64,000 nt of DNA, from the NCBI RefSeq assembly GCF_000807855.2, contig NZ_JRYR02000001.1, positions 1,152,565 to 1,216,564 of the forward strand, read 5' to 3'. The first letter of the stretch is position 1; every line of letters starts with the position of its first letter. The DNA is from Flammeovirga pacifica. GTDB taxonomy: Bacteria; Bacteroidota; Bacteroidia; Cytophagales; Flammeovirgaceae. The notes beneath the pieces are model-generated. The model ran no database searches. It saw nothing but the letters and a program-made list of their open reading frames with translations, and was not told the origin of the DNA. Position numbers and translations under genes: made by a program. Below are positions 16,963 through 25,607 of the stretch, in pieces.

Positions 16963-19584
16963 ATGAAAAGATTACTTACAATTCTAATTTTACTTACTTA
17001 CCAACTTCAAGCTCAAGATTGGGCACAAATTCCTGTTCCAGCAAATGCAGGTGAAGGAAATGTTTGGGAACTACAGGACAACGTTTCTGACGATTTTAAT
17101 TATTCTTTTGAGTCTACCAATTCAAAAGTAAATTTTGGCGATGATAAATGGTATAACTTTTATCATAACCATTGGGATGGCCCAGGTTATACTTACTGGA
17201 AACATGGTAATGTAACCGTTGAAGGTGGTAACTTGGTGATTGAAGCTGGGTACACTTCTGAAACAAATAAAGGAGGAACTTATGGTGTTGCATCTGGATG
17301 CGTTACGTCTAATGCAAAAGTTGTTTATCCTGTTTATGTTGAATCTGCAATTTCCGTTGCCAATATTAGTTTGGCTTCTTGTTTTTGGTTGCTTAGTCCA
17401 GATGATACAGAAGAAATTGACATCATCGAAAATTATGGCAATGTCAACTTTTATAAGCAATATACTCACATTAGCCATCACTCTTTTATTAGACAACCAT
17501 TCACAGATTACCAACCAAGAGATTGGAATTCTTGGTACCCTGATAGTAGAGTGAATAATAATTATGGATGGGGTGATTGGTGTTGGAATGAAGGTCAAGG
17601 AAGACGTTATATGAGAATGGGTGTTTATTGGAAAAGCCCAAAGCATTTCGAATACTATATTGATGGCGAACTTATTCGTGTGATGTATTACAACGCTATT
17701 GCTACAAATTATAATGGTACTTGGGAGTATACCTACTTTAAATCTTTAGAATGGGAGGTTAATGGTTATAAACTACCAACAAATATTTCAAGCGGAGCAC
17801 AAAATGGTTACACAGATGTCATTGTACACTCTACTTCTTCTTCTTTTGATTTTGATAAACTAAAAGAAGCTTCTAATGCCTCAAATGGTCATAGTGTTAT
17901 TGATCCTGCTTGGTTTCAAGGTGGTGATGATAATGATGATGACAACAATGGGGTAACTGTTGAAGCAAGAGGTTTTACTAAAGAAATGGATATAATAATT
18001 AATGTTGAATCACAAGGTTGGTTATTAGATCAAACTCCATCAGAATCTGATTTAAATAATAAAAATAAGAATCAGATGAGGGTCGATTGGGTTCGAGTAT
18101 ACAAACCTGTCACAGATAATGGAGGTGTACGCCCTGTATTAGGAATTGAACTTCAACCATCAGAAAAAACATTAGGTAAAGGAAATAAACTTAATTTATC
18201 CCCTATTTTTTCACCCTCTAACGCCACTAATCAAAACGTAACATTTACCTCTAATAATGAAAATGTTGCAACGGTTAATGATAAAGGTGTGGTAAGTGGA
18301 GTAGATTTAGGAGAAGCATTAATTACAGTAACAAGTGAAGATGGTGGGTTTACTTCTACCTCAAAAATTATTGTTATTGAAAATGGTAAAGGTTCAGAAT
18401 TTATTATTGAAGCTGAAGATTTCACAAGTACGGGAGGTACTTTTGATGATGGTGAAGTTCCCTTTGGAATGTTTTCTAATGATATAGGTGTCAATTTTGT
18501 TAATAAAGAAGATTGGGCTGAATATACTGTTACGGTACCTGAAGCTGGAAATTATTCTATCACCTATTTGATATCCACCCCGATGGATAATGCCAATATT
18601 AGTATTTTTGATAATGATACACAGATTGGTGAATCAACTAGAGTTGAAAAAACAGGTGGATGGGAAACATATGAGAATCAAACAGCTAGTTTTATAGCTC
18701 AATTAGAGGCTGGTGAAACAACTTTTAAAATTTTAGCTTCTGGAAGTGATTGGCAATGGAACTTAGATAAAATTGTATTTTCACCATATGTTGATAATAC
18801 TATTGCCGTAGAAGATATTAATATAGATCAAACTAGTGCGTCAATTGAACGTTATACAACACTTCAATTAACAGCTACGATTGTCCCTGAAGACGCGACT
18901 AATAAAAAATTTACATGGTCGTCTTCAAATGCTTTTGTAGCATCAATTGATGAAAATGGTCTTGTTACTGCTAATAGTGAGGGTGAAGTGGAAATATTTG
19001 CTACAACAGAAGAAGGAAATATTAGAGCTATTTCAAAAATTATGGTCACATCTGCTAGTAATATTCCTGTAAGCGGATTAACCCTTAGTTCTTATTCTGA
19101 AGATATTAAAATAAATTCAAGTAAGACAATTACTGCTACAGTCCTACCGTCTGATGCAAGTAACAAAAATGTATCTTGGTTATCATCTGATGAAAGTGTT
19201 GCAACGGTAGAAAATGGTAAAATCAAAGGTGTAAGTGTCGGAAGTTGTACTATTACATCAAAAACGGAAGAAGGTGAATTTACTCAAACAATTTCAGTAA
19301 ACATTACTGCTGACACCCCTACTTCTATTCACGACTTAAACAATAACTCTCTTGTGATTTACCCAAATCCTAATGTTGGGAAATTTAAAATAAAGGGTCT
19401 AGAAGTTGGTGTATATTCTATAAAGGTTTTAAATATATATGGCTCTAATGTAAGATCATTAGATAAAGTAAGAATTGAAAATGAAATAGAAATAGATCTA
19501 ACGAATGTTCCTGTTGGAATCTATATTATTCAAGTAACTGATGGTAAAGACAAAAAATTTATACAGAGGATTATCAAAGAATAA
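16963..19584 (+). CDS. Secreted GH16 beta-agarase-type enzyme with Big2, CBM6 and T9SS sorting domains
   Basis: This is an 873-residue secreted hydrolase. A signal peptide (1-17) is followed by a GH16 catalytic domain (about 19-382). The domain opens with WAQIPVPANAGEG as in beta-agarases and carries the active-site motif EIDIIE (Glu151 nucleophile, Asp153, Glu156 acid/base). An Asp-rich loop (321-330) interrupts its late part. A Big2 immunoglobulin-like domain (about 394-473), a CBM6 module (478-608, starting IIEAEDF) and two more Big2 domains (613-696 and 702-782) come next. The last is a type A T9SS sorting domain (about 790-873, VIYPNPNVGKF). It should cleave agar-type galactans outside the cell or on its surface. 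Agarase versus porphyranase cannot be separated with certainty. It is monocistronic and convergent with a caspase gene. Confidence 0.9.
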   Translation: MKRLLTILILLTYQLQAQDWAQIPVPANAGEGNVWELQDNVSDDFNYSFESTNSKVNFGDDKWYNFYHNHWDGPGYTYWKHGNVTVEGGNLVIEAGYTSETNKGGTYGVASGCVTSNAKVVYPVYVESAISVANISLASCFWLLSPDDTEEIDIIENYGNVNFYKQYTHISHHSFIRQPFTDYQPRDWNSWYPDSRVNNNYGWGDWCWNEGQGRRYMRMGVYWKSPKHFEYYIDGELIRVMYYNAIATNYNGTWEYTYFKSLEWEVNGYKLPTNISSGAQNGYTDVIVHSTSSSFDFDKLKEASNASNGHSVIDPAWFQGGDDNDDDNNGVTVEARGFTKEMDIIINVESQGWLLDQTPSESDLNNKNKNQMRVDWVRVYKPVTDNGGVRPVLGIELQPSEKTLGKGNKLNLSPIFSPSNATNQNVTFTSNNENVATVNDKGVVSGVDLGEALITVTSEDGGFTSTSKIIVIENGKGSEFIIEAEDFTSTGGTFDDGEVPFGMFSNDIGVNFVNKEDWAEYTVTVPEAGNYSITYLISTPMDNANISIFDNDTQIGESTRVEKTGGWETYENQTASFIAQLEAGETTFKILASGSDWQWNLDKIVFSPYVDNTIAVEDINIDQTSASIERYTTLQLTATIVPEDATNKKFTWSSSNAFVASIDENGLVTANSEGEVEIFATTEEGNIRAISKIMVTSASNIPVSGLTLSSYSEDIKINSSKTITATVLPSDASNKNVSWLSSDESVATVENGKIKGVSVGSCTITSKTEEGEFTQTISVNITADTPTSIHDLNNNSLVIYPNPNVGKFKIKGLEVGVYSIKVLNIYGSNVRSLDKVRIENEIEIDLTNVPVGIYIIQVTDGKDKKFIQRIIKE

Positions 19585-19590
19585 TTAAAA

Positions 19591-19618
19591 AAAGGCACTT
19601 TTAAAAGTGCCTTTTTTT
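19591..19618. terminator. Bidirectional terminator between agarase and caspase genes
   Basis: A perfect palindrome (19591-19614) is flanked by A on the left and seven T on the right, so it can end transcription from both sides. The stop codon of the minus-strand caspase gene overlaps the T run at 19617. Confidence 0.85.
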
Positions 19619-21134
19619 AATCCTTATGTTTATTGATAAAAACAAACTCTCCTCCTTCGTCACCTACTCCATACAACACTCCAAATTGCGGTGCATTATT
19701 ACTGTTATTAGCCACAATTTTATTAAAGCTATGAAACAAATTTGAGGCTGTCATGTACTTGTTATTATTATCTATTAAAGTTTGAAATAAATATTTTGAA
19801 AACACTGATTCATCCGGTACCGTTTTCAATGTCCCACTAGTCATGCCTTTCCTACTTTTCTTAAAATAATAATTAGTAATTGATTGAGATGGCTCTGTAT
19901 TTATTGACCTACTTGTCTTAAAAATACTACCACTGAAACAGGCATCAGAAATTAAAAGCGTATGCTGTGCTTTAATACCTTTCAATTTTGTACTCAGATT
20001 AGAATTTGCAATCCATTGTGAATCATCCGTTTTGTGAGCGTCTGCGGGTAACCAATACCCCTCTGCGACCTCTTCGTCATAAACGCCATGTCCTGCAAAG
20101 TATATTATTAAATTATCATTTTCTGAAATTTGATTTCTTAAGGTGTTAAAAGCCTTCAGTACCTCTTCCCTGTTAGGGTCATTAAGGTGTAAGACTTTAT
20201 CAGCATCAAAGCCGTATTTATTTTTAAGTATTTTAGTGAAGCTTTGGGCATCTCTATGTGGATATTTTAAATCTTGAATATTTTCATCAATATAATTTTG
20301 TACACTTATTACTAAAGCGTAAAAATGACCAATGGATTCTTCAAACGACCCTTTAGTTTCTTTTTTATTAACTACCAATCCTCTTGATGTAAATACTGGG
20401 CTAGAAAGGGAATTTGTAGTAGCCATTAAATTACCCTGATTAGAATAATTTTCAAGAATCTTAATATTGATATTCTTGATTGTAATGTTTTCTATTTGTA
20501 TTGAAGTACCCTCCGCAACGAAACCCGTTACATCTTCTTTTTTTGTTAGAGGTTTGAACGGAAATCTTTTTACAAAATGCTCATTGATAAATAAGTAATA
20601 GGATAAGTTAATTTTCCTTACGGTTAATTTATTAAATCCGTTTACTTTAATGGATTTATGGTATTCCCATTCTACTATAGGAATTTCTTGTCCATTATTT
20701 AGTTCTTGGATGTGAAACCTGCCATCACCACTAAATACGAAACTATAACCATTATTTCCTTTGGGGGACATTCCCCAAATTAATCCATTTGCGTGAGTTT
20801 TGTTATCCGAATCATGTTTTATTTCAGTCTCTATCTCAAAATTATCTAAATTGGTATATTGAAATCCTGACTTTAATTCGATAACTGTTTCGCCAACATC
20901 ATTCGAGGCTAGCTCATAAACACCATCAGATAAACTACTATGTCTAAATAAATCTTCACCATGTTCAACTATCTCCCACTTATGATTATTATTTTCAAAT
21001 TCTTCTTTAAAAATTGTATTCAAAGAATGAGGAAGCACAGATTGGTATTGGGTGTAATCAATTTGAGCAGTTGAAATGATAGATGCTAATATAAATATTA
21101 TACAAAGACAATATTTAATTGTAAATTTTGTCAT
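19617..21134 (-). CDS. Secreted caspase-like (C14) protein with concanavalin-like N-terminal domain
   Basis: This 505-residue protein starts with a signal peptide (about 1-23). Residues 40-222 are beta-rich, with FKEEFENNNHKWEI, ANGLIWG and TGFVAEGTSIQIENI. That pattern is typical of concanavalin-like/DUF1080-type domains. A caspase p20-like domain follows (about 268-410). It has YALVISVQNY, the His motif YFAGHG (His349) and the Cys motif ISDACFSGS (Cys399), so the catalytic dyad is intact. Such bacterial orthocaspases cleave after basic residues in the cases studied. A protease acting in the periplasm or outside the cell, targeted by the lectin-like part, is an inference. It is convergent with the agarase and shares its terminator. 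Confidence 0.82.
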   Translation of the reverse strand: MTKFTIKYCLCIIFILASIISTAQIDYTQYQSVLPHSLNTIFKEEFENNNHKWEIVEHGEDLFRHSSLSDGVYELASNDVGETVIELKSGFQYTNLDNFEIETEIKHDSDNKTHANGLIWGMSPKGNNGYSFVFSGDGRFHIQELNNGQEIPIVEWEYHKSIKVNGFNKLTVRKINLSYYLFINEHFVKRFPFKPLTKKEDVTGFVAEGTSIQIENITIKNINIKILENYSNQGNLMATTNSLSSPVFTSRGLVVNKKETKGSFEESIGHFYALVISVQNYIDENIQDLKYPHRDAQSFTKILKNKYGFDADKVLHLNDPNREEVLKAFNTLRNQISENDNLIIYFAGHGVYDEEVAEGYWLPADAHKTDDSQWIANSNLSTKLKGIKAQHTLLISDACFSGSIFKTSRSINTEPSQSITNYYFKKSRKGMTSGTLKTVPDESVFSKYLFQTLIDNNNKYMTASNLFHSFNKIVANNSNNAPQFGVLYGVGDEGGEFVFINKHKD

Positions 21135-21315
21135 ATTCGATTAATGCTAATGATGTGGAGTAAGTTTTGGGCTGGTTTTTCACTTGCTGTACATCATTAA
21201 AAACTATTCACGAATACATAACGTTCATATTATCAATATAATACAATGATAATGTTGATAAAATACAATTACCCCGCTAAAACAAAAAGATCGTATGTGT
21301 AATAAATAAGCCTAA

Positions 21316-22236
21316 TTACAATCCTTTTATTTCCCAAGCAGAAGCAGAATGATCATCAGAAACTGAGATAATTATATTTTCATTTAACCATAATAATCTA
21401 TTCACCGAGGTTCCGTGTCCTGCATGTCTAGCTTTATCAATCACTTTAAGTAATCTAAAGTCCTCTCTTCTCCACACTTTTATAGATTTATCTTTAGAAC
21501 ATGTTGCAAAGTAATTTCCACTTGGATTAAAAGATATATCATTAATAGTATACATGTGTGCTACTATATCTTGTTGTGTTTCTACAAACCCATCTAAATT
21601 CCATACTCTCATATGTGCATCTCGACTACCTGAAAGCAAAAATTGGTTATCTCTTGAAATGGTTAAACTAAATACAGAATTTTCATGTCCCAATAATTCT
21701 CTAATTTCCATACAATTTTCAATGGCATACCCTCTGATTAAATGATCACTAGCACCCACCCAAAATTGTTGCCTCTCATGGTCAACAGCAATACTTCTGA
21801 CTGACTTATCTGACACTTTTACTTTAGCAGTAATATTCCATTCATCAATAGATATCACAAACACCCATCCATCACCTGTACCTACAAACAGTTGATCTTT
21901 AGATTTTTCGATAGCAAATACCGCTTGATCTGTTAGTTTCATCGACTTCAATTCTTTTCCCGAATTCAAGTCTAATAGATGTATTCCTTCATTATTCTGA
22001 CCTACTACCAATTGGTTTCTATCTTCTAAAGCCTCCATAGAATAAACCGTATTGGGTACTTTGGCAATCATTTTTCCTTCCTCTGGCGTATCAATATTCC
22101 ATTCTACTACATATCCATCCGCTCCTGCGGTATAAAATAATTTAGGGTGAGAAGTTTTCACCACGCTATATAAACCATCTTTATGCCCACCAAATTGAGC
22201 TAATTTTTCTACCTCTAATTTTTGTCTATTCATCAT
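21316..22236 (-). CDS. WD40-repeat beta-propeller protein
   Basis: This 306-residue protein consists almost wholly of WD40 repeats, about seven, with no signal peptide. Repeats are marked by GGHKDGLYSVV at the start, the GH...W rhythm, LLGHENSVFSLTISRDNQFLLSGSRD in the middle and ATCSKDKSIKVWRRE later. One propeller acting as a cytoplasmic protein-binding platform is expected. No catalytic domain is attached. It is divergent from a phosphopantetheinyl transferase gene 84 bp away. The binding partner is unknown. Confidence 0.85.
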   Translation of the reverse strand: MMNRQKLEVEKLAQFGGHKDGLYSVVKTSHPKLFYTAGADGYVVEWNIDTPEEGKMIAKVPNTVYSMEALEDRNQLVVGQNNEGIHLLDLNSGKELKSMKLTDQAVFAIEKSKDQLFVGTGDGWVFVISIDEWNITAKVKVSDKSVRSIAVDHERQQFWVGASDHLIRGYAIENCMEIRELLGHENSVFSLTISRDNQFLLSGSRDAHMRVWNLDGFVETQQDIVAHMYTINDISFNPSGNYFATCSKDKSIKVWRREDFRLLKVIDKARHAGHGTSVNRLLWLNENIIISVSDDHSASAWEIKGL

Positions 22237-22320
22237 ATAGTTTTAATTGTTGAAACAAATATGACAATTAATTAAATAAAGTAAAAAATGAATTCTTGTA
22301 ATATTTGAGTAATTTTGAAA

Positions 22321-22953
22321 ATGCCTGAAATAATATCAAATAATATAAATCAAAAGATCTATTATAGTCTTTGGCGAATTGATGAATCAGAATCAGAGTT
22401 ATTATCTGATATTTTTGAAGAAAAATCTGAATTTGAAACGATAAAAAATCAAAATAGTCGATTACAAACTATTGCTTCAAGAGTTGCTTTAAAAAGACTG
22501 TTAGAAAAACATTCATATAAATATTCTGGTATTCTAAAAAATGCTATTGGTAAGCCTGAATTAAAATACCTACCTCTATCTTGTTCCATCTCCCATTCAA
22601 AAAAATATGTATTAGTTTGTTTTTCAGACAGTAACCAATTGAATACACTGGGGTGTGATATTGAAAAAATTCAAAGTAGGATATTAAGACTATTACCAAG
22701 AGTTGCCACAAATAATGAAGTAAATTATGCTACTGATGATGCAATAAAAGCAACACAAATTTGGACAGTTAAAGAAGCCACCTACAAAGCATTTGGAAAA
22801 TTAAACATTGAATTTAATAGTCAGATAAAAAGTCAAATTGAAGAGGATGAAATAAAAAAAGTTGAAATAAATGAAATTGATAAAGCAGCTTTAACCTATC
22901 AATTATTTTTTGATAAACACGAGGAAATGGTATTCTGTATTGCTTATAAATAA
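22321..22953 (+). CDS. Sfp-type 4'-phosphopantetheinyl transferase
   Basis: This 210-residue enzyme should transfer phosphopantetheine from coenzyme A to a Ser of carrier proteins. Motifs seen are GKPEL (77-81), SISHSKKYVLVCFS (89-102), the Mg-binding GCDIE (111-115) and WTVKEATYKAFGK (148-160). These are the three signature blocks of the Sfp superfamily. A TTG six bases upstream (22315) is in frame, but the ATG at 22321 is preferred. The stop lies 2 bp from the end of the convergent App1-type gene, with no terminator between them. It may serve the fatty acid acyl carrier protein; no polyketide or peptide synthetase is in view. Confidence 0.88.
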   Translation: MPEIISNNINQKIYYSLWRIDESESELLSDIFEEKSEFETIKNQNSRLQTIASRVALKRLLEKHSYKYSGILKNAIGKPELKYLPLSCSISHSKKYVLVCFSDSNQLNTLGCDIEKIQSRILRLLPRVATNNEVNYATDDAIKATQIWTVKEATYKAFGKLNIEFNSQIKSQIEEDEIKKVEINEIDKAALTYQLFFDKHEEMVFCIAYK

Positions 22954-22955
22954 AA

Positions 22956-23957
22956 TTATAAGACTCTTGTCTTGTACCACCTTCTTTCTTGTCTCATTGC
23001 TTCCTTAGGATCATGAAATAGAAAAAAAGGAACATCAATTTTAGACAGGTCATTTTCTATTTCTTTCATTTCTTGATCTCGCTTTCCTTTATTGACATCC
23101 CTAATCATTATTCCTGATATATTATTAGGAAATGCTTCTGCTATAGCCTTATAAGTATATGGATCTTTCTGACCTGAATCGCCCACTAATAAAAACTTTT
23201 GTTCTGGGAAATTATCAATCAAATAGCTGATTCTATTTATTTTATGAACATTCTTAAGTTGATCAATATTTGCCTTTGGTGTTCGAATAAAATCTCTCCA
23301 ATTTTTTTGATAGCGTAAATAAATTGGACCAAGGGGAAATTTCCTTGTGATTAAAAATAGCTTAATTATCCAAAAAAGATTCATTTCAGAATTAGAAACA
23401 TAAAATATCTCAGCACCCTGATGTTTCATTTCTTTATAAAACTTACTCATATCCTCAACCTCCTTTCTTTTGAAAGCATGTTTTACAATAGTTTGAGGTA
23501 TGCGCTTTAGAAATGAAGTAGCGTGTGTAATTAAAATGGTATCATCTACATCAGATATGACAATATATTTAGGATTGCCTACATTATAAATACTTGATTT
23601 TGTAATCGTTGGAATTGTTACTTCCCGAGTAAAGTTTTTATCTAGAGCAAATTTTAAAGAATTATCTAGAAAATTTTCTGAAAAAGTCTCTGTTATTGAT
23701 GTTTCAAATCTAAAAAATCCATTTTCGTCTACATCAATTTCAAATAGTTGACTACCTAATTTACCATATAGCTTATTCCCCACTTTATGGTTGTGACGAT
23801 ATAACTTCCATAATCTAGACACGTGTCTCCTAAAACCTTCTGGTTTCTTTGTTAGATCTAGTAACCCCGATTTGAAAGAAAGTAATTGCCCTTCAATCGA
23901 CAACTTGTCTTTTGTTGTAAAACCTACTAATGGAAGTAAAACGCTTTTTAAACTCAA
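22956..23957 (-). CDS. App1-type (DUF2183) phosphatidate phosphatase family protein
   Basis: This is a 333-residue protein. Its C-terminal half is an App1/DUF2183 HAD-like phosphatase with ISDVDDTI (134-141, DxDxT at 136-140), FYVSNSEMNLF, and LLVGDSGQKDP near 255-266. Yeast App1 dephosphorylates phosphatidate, and bacterial relatives are assumed to act on similar lipids. There is no signal peptide or clear membrane span. The frame contains no ATG before the conserved region. An in-frame stop lies only 16 bp upstream, so the TTG at 23957-23955 is the only reasonable start. It is convergent with the phosphopantetheinyl transferase gene. Confidence 0.82.
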   Translation of the reverse strand: MSLKSVLLPLVGFTTKDKLSIEGQLLSFKSGLLDLTKKPEGFRRHVSRLWKLYRHNHKVGNKLYGKLGSQLFEIDVDENGFFRFETSITETFSENFLDNSLKFALDKNFTREVTIPTITKSSIYNVGNPKYIVISDVDDTILITHATSFLKRIPQTIVKHAFKRKEVEDMSKFYKEMKHQGAEIFYVSNSEMNLFWIIKLFLITRKFPLGPIYLRYQKNWRDFIRTPKANIDQLKNVHKINRISYLIDNFPEQKFLLVGDSGQKDPYTYKAIAEAFPNNISGIMIRDVNKGKRDQEMKEIENDLSKIDVPFFLFHDPKEAMRQERRWYKTRVL

Positions 23958-24082
23958 ATTTTTGGTATTATATCAAATTAAAAAAGTAAGAACTCAAAAA
24001 AGAGATCCTCTATTGTGTGATTAATTTTATATATATGATTTTAATCTCACATTTAAATTAGATATTTAATACTAAATAAAAA

Positions 24083-24258
24083 AGATCGGTACACTTTAAA
24101 TGTGCACCGATCTAATGTTTAGTTGAAAGTTTGTCTTAAATTCAGATTAGTCTGATAAATTATATTAGTTGGAAGATTGTAGTGTTAATTGTCTATTAAA
24201 TATATTTTGATATCAGATTGTCAATTTGTAGACACAATCAATTTATTGTCTTTGTTTA
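24083..24258 (-). ncRNA. Candidate small RNA upstream of the App1 gene
   Basis: On the minus strand a perfect -7 element TAAATTTG (24271-24264) would start transcription near 24258. About 175 nt later comes a 12-bp stem with one mismatch (24113-24102 with 24094-24083), followed by a TTTTTTATTT tract, as at a Rho-independent terminator. The segment has no ATG on that strand. It does contain small internal dyads, such as TCAGACTAATCTGA near 24142-24155. No known RNA family is recognised, and no -33 element was found. Alternatively the hairpin merely insulates the App1 gene. Confidence 0.25.
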
Positions 24259-24430
24259 TGTTACAAATTTAATAATATTTTCATTTATTTCTATGCTATT
24301 ACTATAAGATATAAGAATAATACTACGTAATTTATCTTTCTACTTTGATTTAGTTTAATTTTCATCGAAATGTTATAATTAATTTTGAAAATAAATTACC
24401 GCAAGAGGTTTTTTAGGCAACCGTTTTTTT

Positions 24431-24438
24431 TATCTTTG
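24431..24438 (+). promoter_or_regulatory. -7 element TATCTTTG of dnaX
   Basis: An exact TAnnTTTG match lies 33 bp before the dnaX ATG, with a T-rich stretch (24409-24414) at the -33 distance. Confidence 0.55.
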
Positions 24439-24470
24439 CTAAGAATTTACTCTAAATAAGAGATCATTAC

Positions 24471-25607
24471 ATGGAGAACTTTGTTGTTTCGGCTAGAAAA
24501 TACCGTCCCAATACCTTTCAAACAGTTGTAGGACAAGAACATATCACAAACACATTAAAGAATGCAGTGTTGAGTAATCATCTTGCACAAGCATTTCTAT
24601 TTTGTGGTCCAAGGGGTGTTGGTAAAACAACAAATGCTAGAATTCTTGCAAAAACAATTAATTGCGACAATCTCACTGAAGAAGGTGACCCATGTAATAC
24701 ATGTTCTTCTTGTTCTAGCTTTAATCAAAACTCTTCAATTAATATTGTGGAGTTAGATGCGGCATCAAATAACTCTGTTGAAGATATTAGGAACCTAATA
24801 GAACAAGTTAGATATGCCCCTCAGCCTGGCAAGAAGAAAGTTTATATCATTGATGAGGTACACATGTTATCCACTGCTGCCTTCAATGCTTTCTTAAAAA
24901 CTTTAGAGGAACCTCCTTCTTATGCTATCTTTATTTTAGCTACTACAGAGAAACATAAGATATTACCTACTATATTATCAAGATGTCAAATCTTTGATTT
25001 TAATAGAATTAGTGTAAACGACATTGTCAATCAATTACAAAAAATTGCTGATGATGAAGGAATAAAAACAGATCAGGATGCCTTACACCTTATTGCTCAA
25101 AAAGCAGACGGTGGTATGCGTGATGCCTTATCTATGTTTGATATGATTGGTACATTTTCAAACAATAAAGAAATTGACTATCAAACAACTGTAGATAATC
25201 TTCATATCCTTGATTATGATTATTATTTCAAACTGACAGATTACCTTAACAAAGGAGAAGCTGCTCAGGCAATGTTAATTTTTGATGAGATTCTTAGAAA
25301 AGGCTTTGATGGTCATAATTTCATTAATGGATTATGTGAACACTTCAGAAATATTTTAGTCTGTAAAGATGACGTTACTCTAACTCTTTTAGATGTATCT
25401 GATAGTGTAAAACAAAGGTATAAACAACAAGCACAAGAAGCACCACAATCATTTATTATGAGTGCACTGCATCTTGGTGGTGAATGTGATACTAAATATA
25501 AGGAAAGCAAAAATCAAAGATTACACGTTGAATTGACTTTAATGAAGATGTCTCACATCAATAGAGCCATTCAACTTGCACAAATTGAAATAAAAAAAAA
25601 AGACTAG
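24471..25607 (+). CDS. dnaX: DNA polymerase III gamma subunit (zero-frame product of dnaX)
   Basis: This is the clamp-loader ATPase. The 378-residue zero-frame product opens with SARKYRPNTFQTVVGQ. Walker A GPRGVGKTT (about 47-55) and a zinc-binding Cys cluster (NCDNL...CNTCSSC) follow. Walker B-type IIDEVHML and the arginine-finger segment LSRCQ are present, then clamp-loader domains II and III. The frame ends in a TAG just after a run of ten A (25592-25601). A second open frame continues in the -1 frame with the tau C-terminus. Such a site normally yields both a short gamma and a long tau of about 605 residues. A homopolymer sequencing error would produce the same picture. Confidence 0.93.
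   Translation: MENFVVSARKYRPNTFQTVVGQEHITNTLKNAVLSNHLAQAFLFCGPRGVGKTTNARILAKTINCDNLTEEGDPCNTCSSCSSFNQNSSINIVELDAASNNSVEDIRNLIEQVRYAPQPGKKKVYIIDEVHMLSTAAFNAFLKTLEEPPSYAIFILATTEKHKILPTILSRCQIFDFNRISVNDIVNQLQKIADDEGIKTDQDALHLIAQKADGGMRDALSMFDMIGTFSNNKEIDYQTTVDNLHILDYDYYFKLTDYLNKGEAAQAMLIFDEILRKGFDGHNFINGLCEHFRNILVCKDDVTLTLLDVSDSVKQRYKQQAQEAPQSFIMSALHLGGECDTKYKESKNQRLHVELTLMKMSHINRAIQLAQIEIKKKD
25592..25601 (+). promoter_or_regulatory. A10 slippery site for gamma/tau switching in dnaX
   Basis: Ten consecutive A are read as AAA AAA AAA in the zero frame, directly before GAC TAG. A one-base backward slip of the ribosome enters the -1 frame, and so does transcriptional slippage giving one extra A or two fewer. 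That frame reads through to 26287. A short perfect hairpin (25624-25629 with 25633-25638) lies downstream, rather far for a classical stimulator. E. coli dnaX uses ribosomal frameshifting and Thermus dnaX uses slippage on A9. Confidence 0.7.

Larger units (their letters stand above)
23958..24470. other. 513-bp intergenic region between App1 and dnaX genes
   Basis: This very AT-rich stretch has no reading frame worth calling on either strand. It contains a minus-strand terminator-like hairpin (24083-24113), a perfect minus-strand -7 element (24264-24271) and the dnaX -7 element at 24431-24438. The first two may delimit a small RNA, listed separately. Confidence 0.55.

Noticed and set aside
17122-17646. 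174-codon minus-strand frame inside the agarase gene
   Set aside because: It lies entirely opposite the GH16 catalytic domain. The antisense translation has a low-complexity Ile/Ser/Thr pattern and no family features.
24114-24260. Signal recognition particle (4.5S) RNA next to dnaX
   Set aside because: ffs is often near dnaX, but this segment is AT-rich and lacks the conserved GC-rich apical hairpin of SRP RNA.
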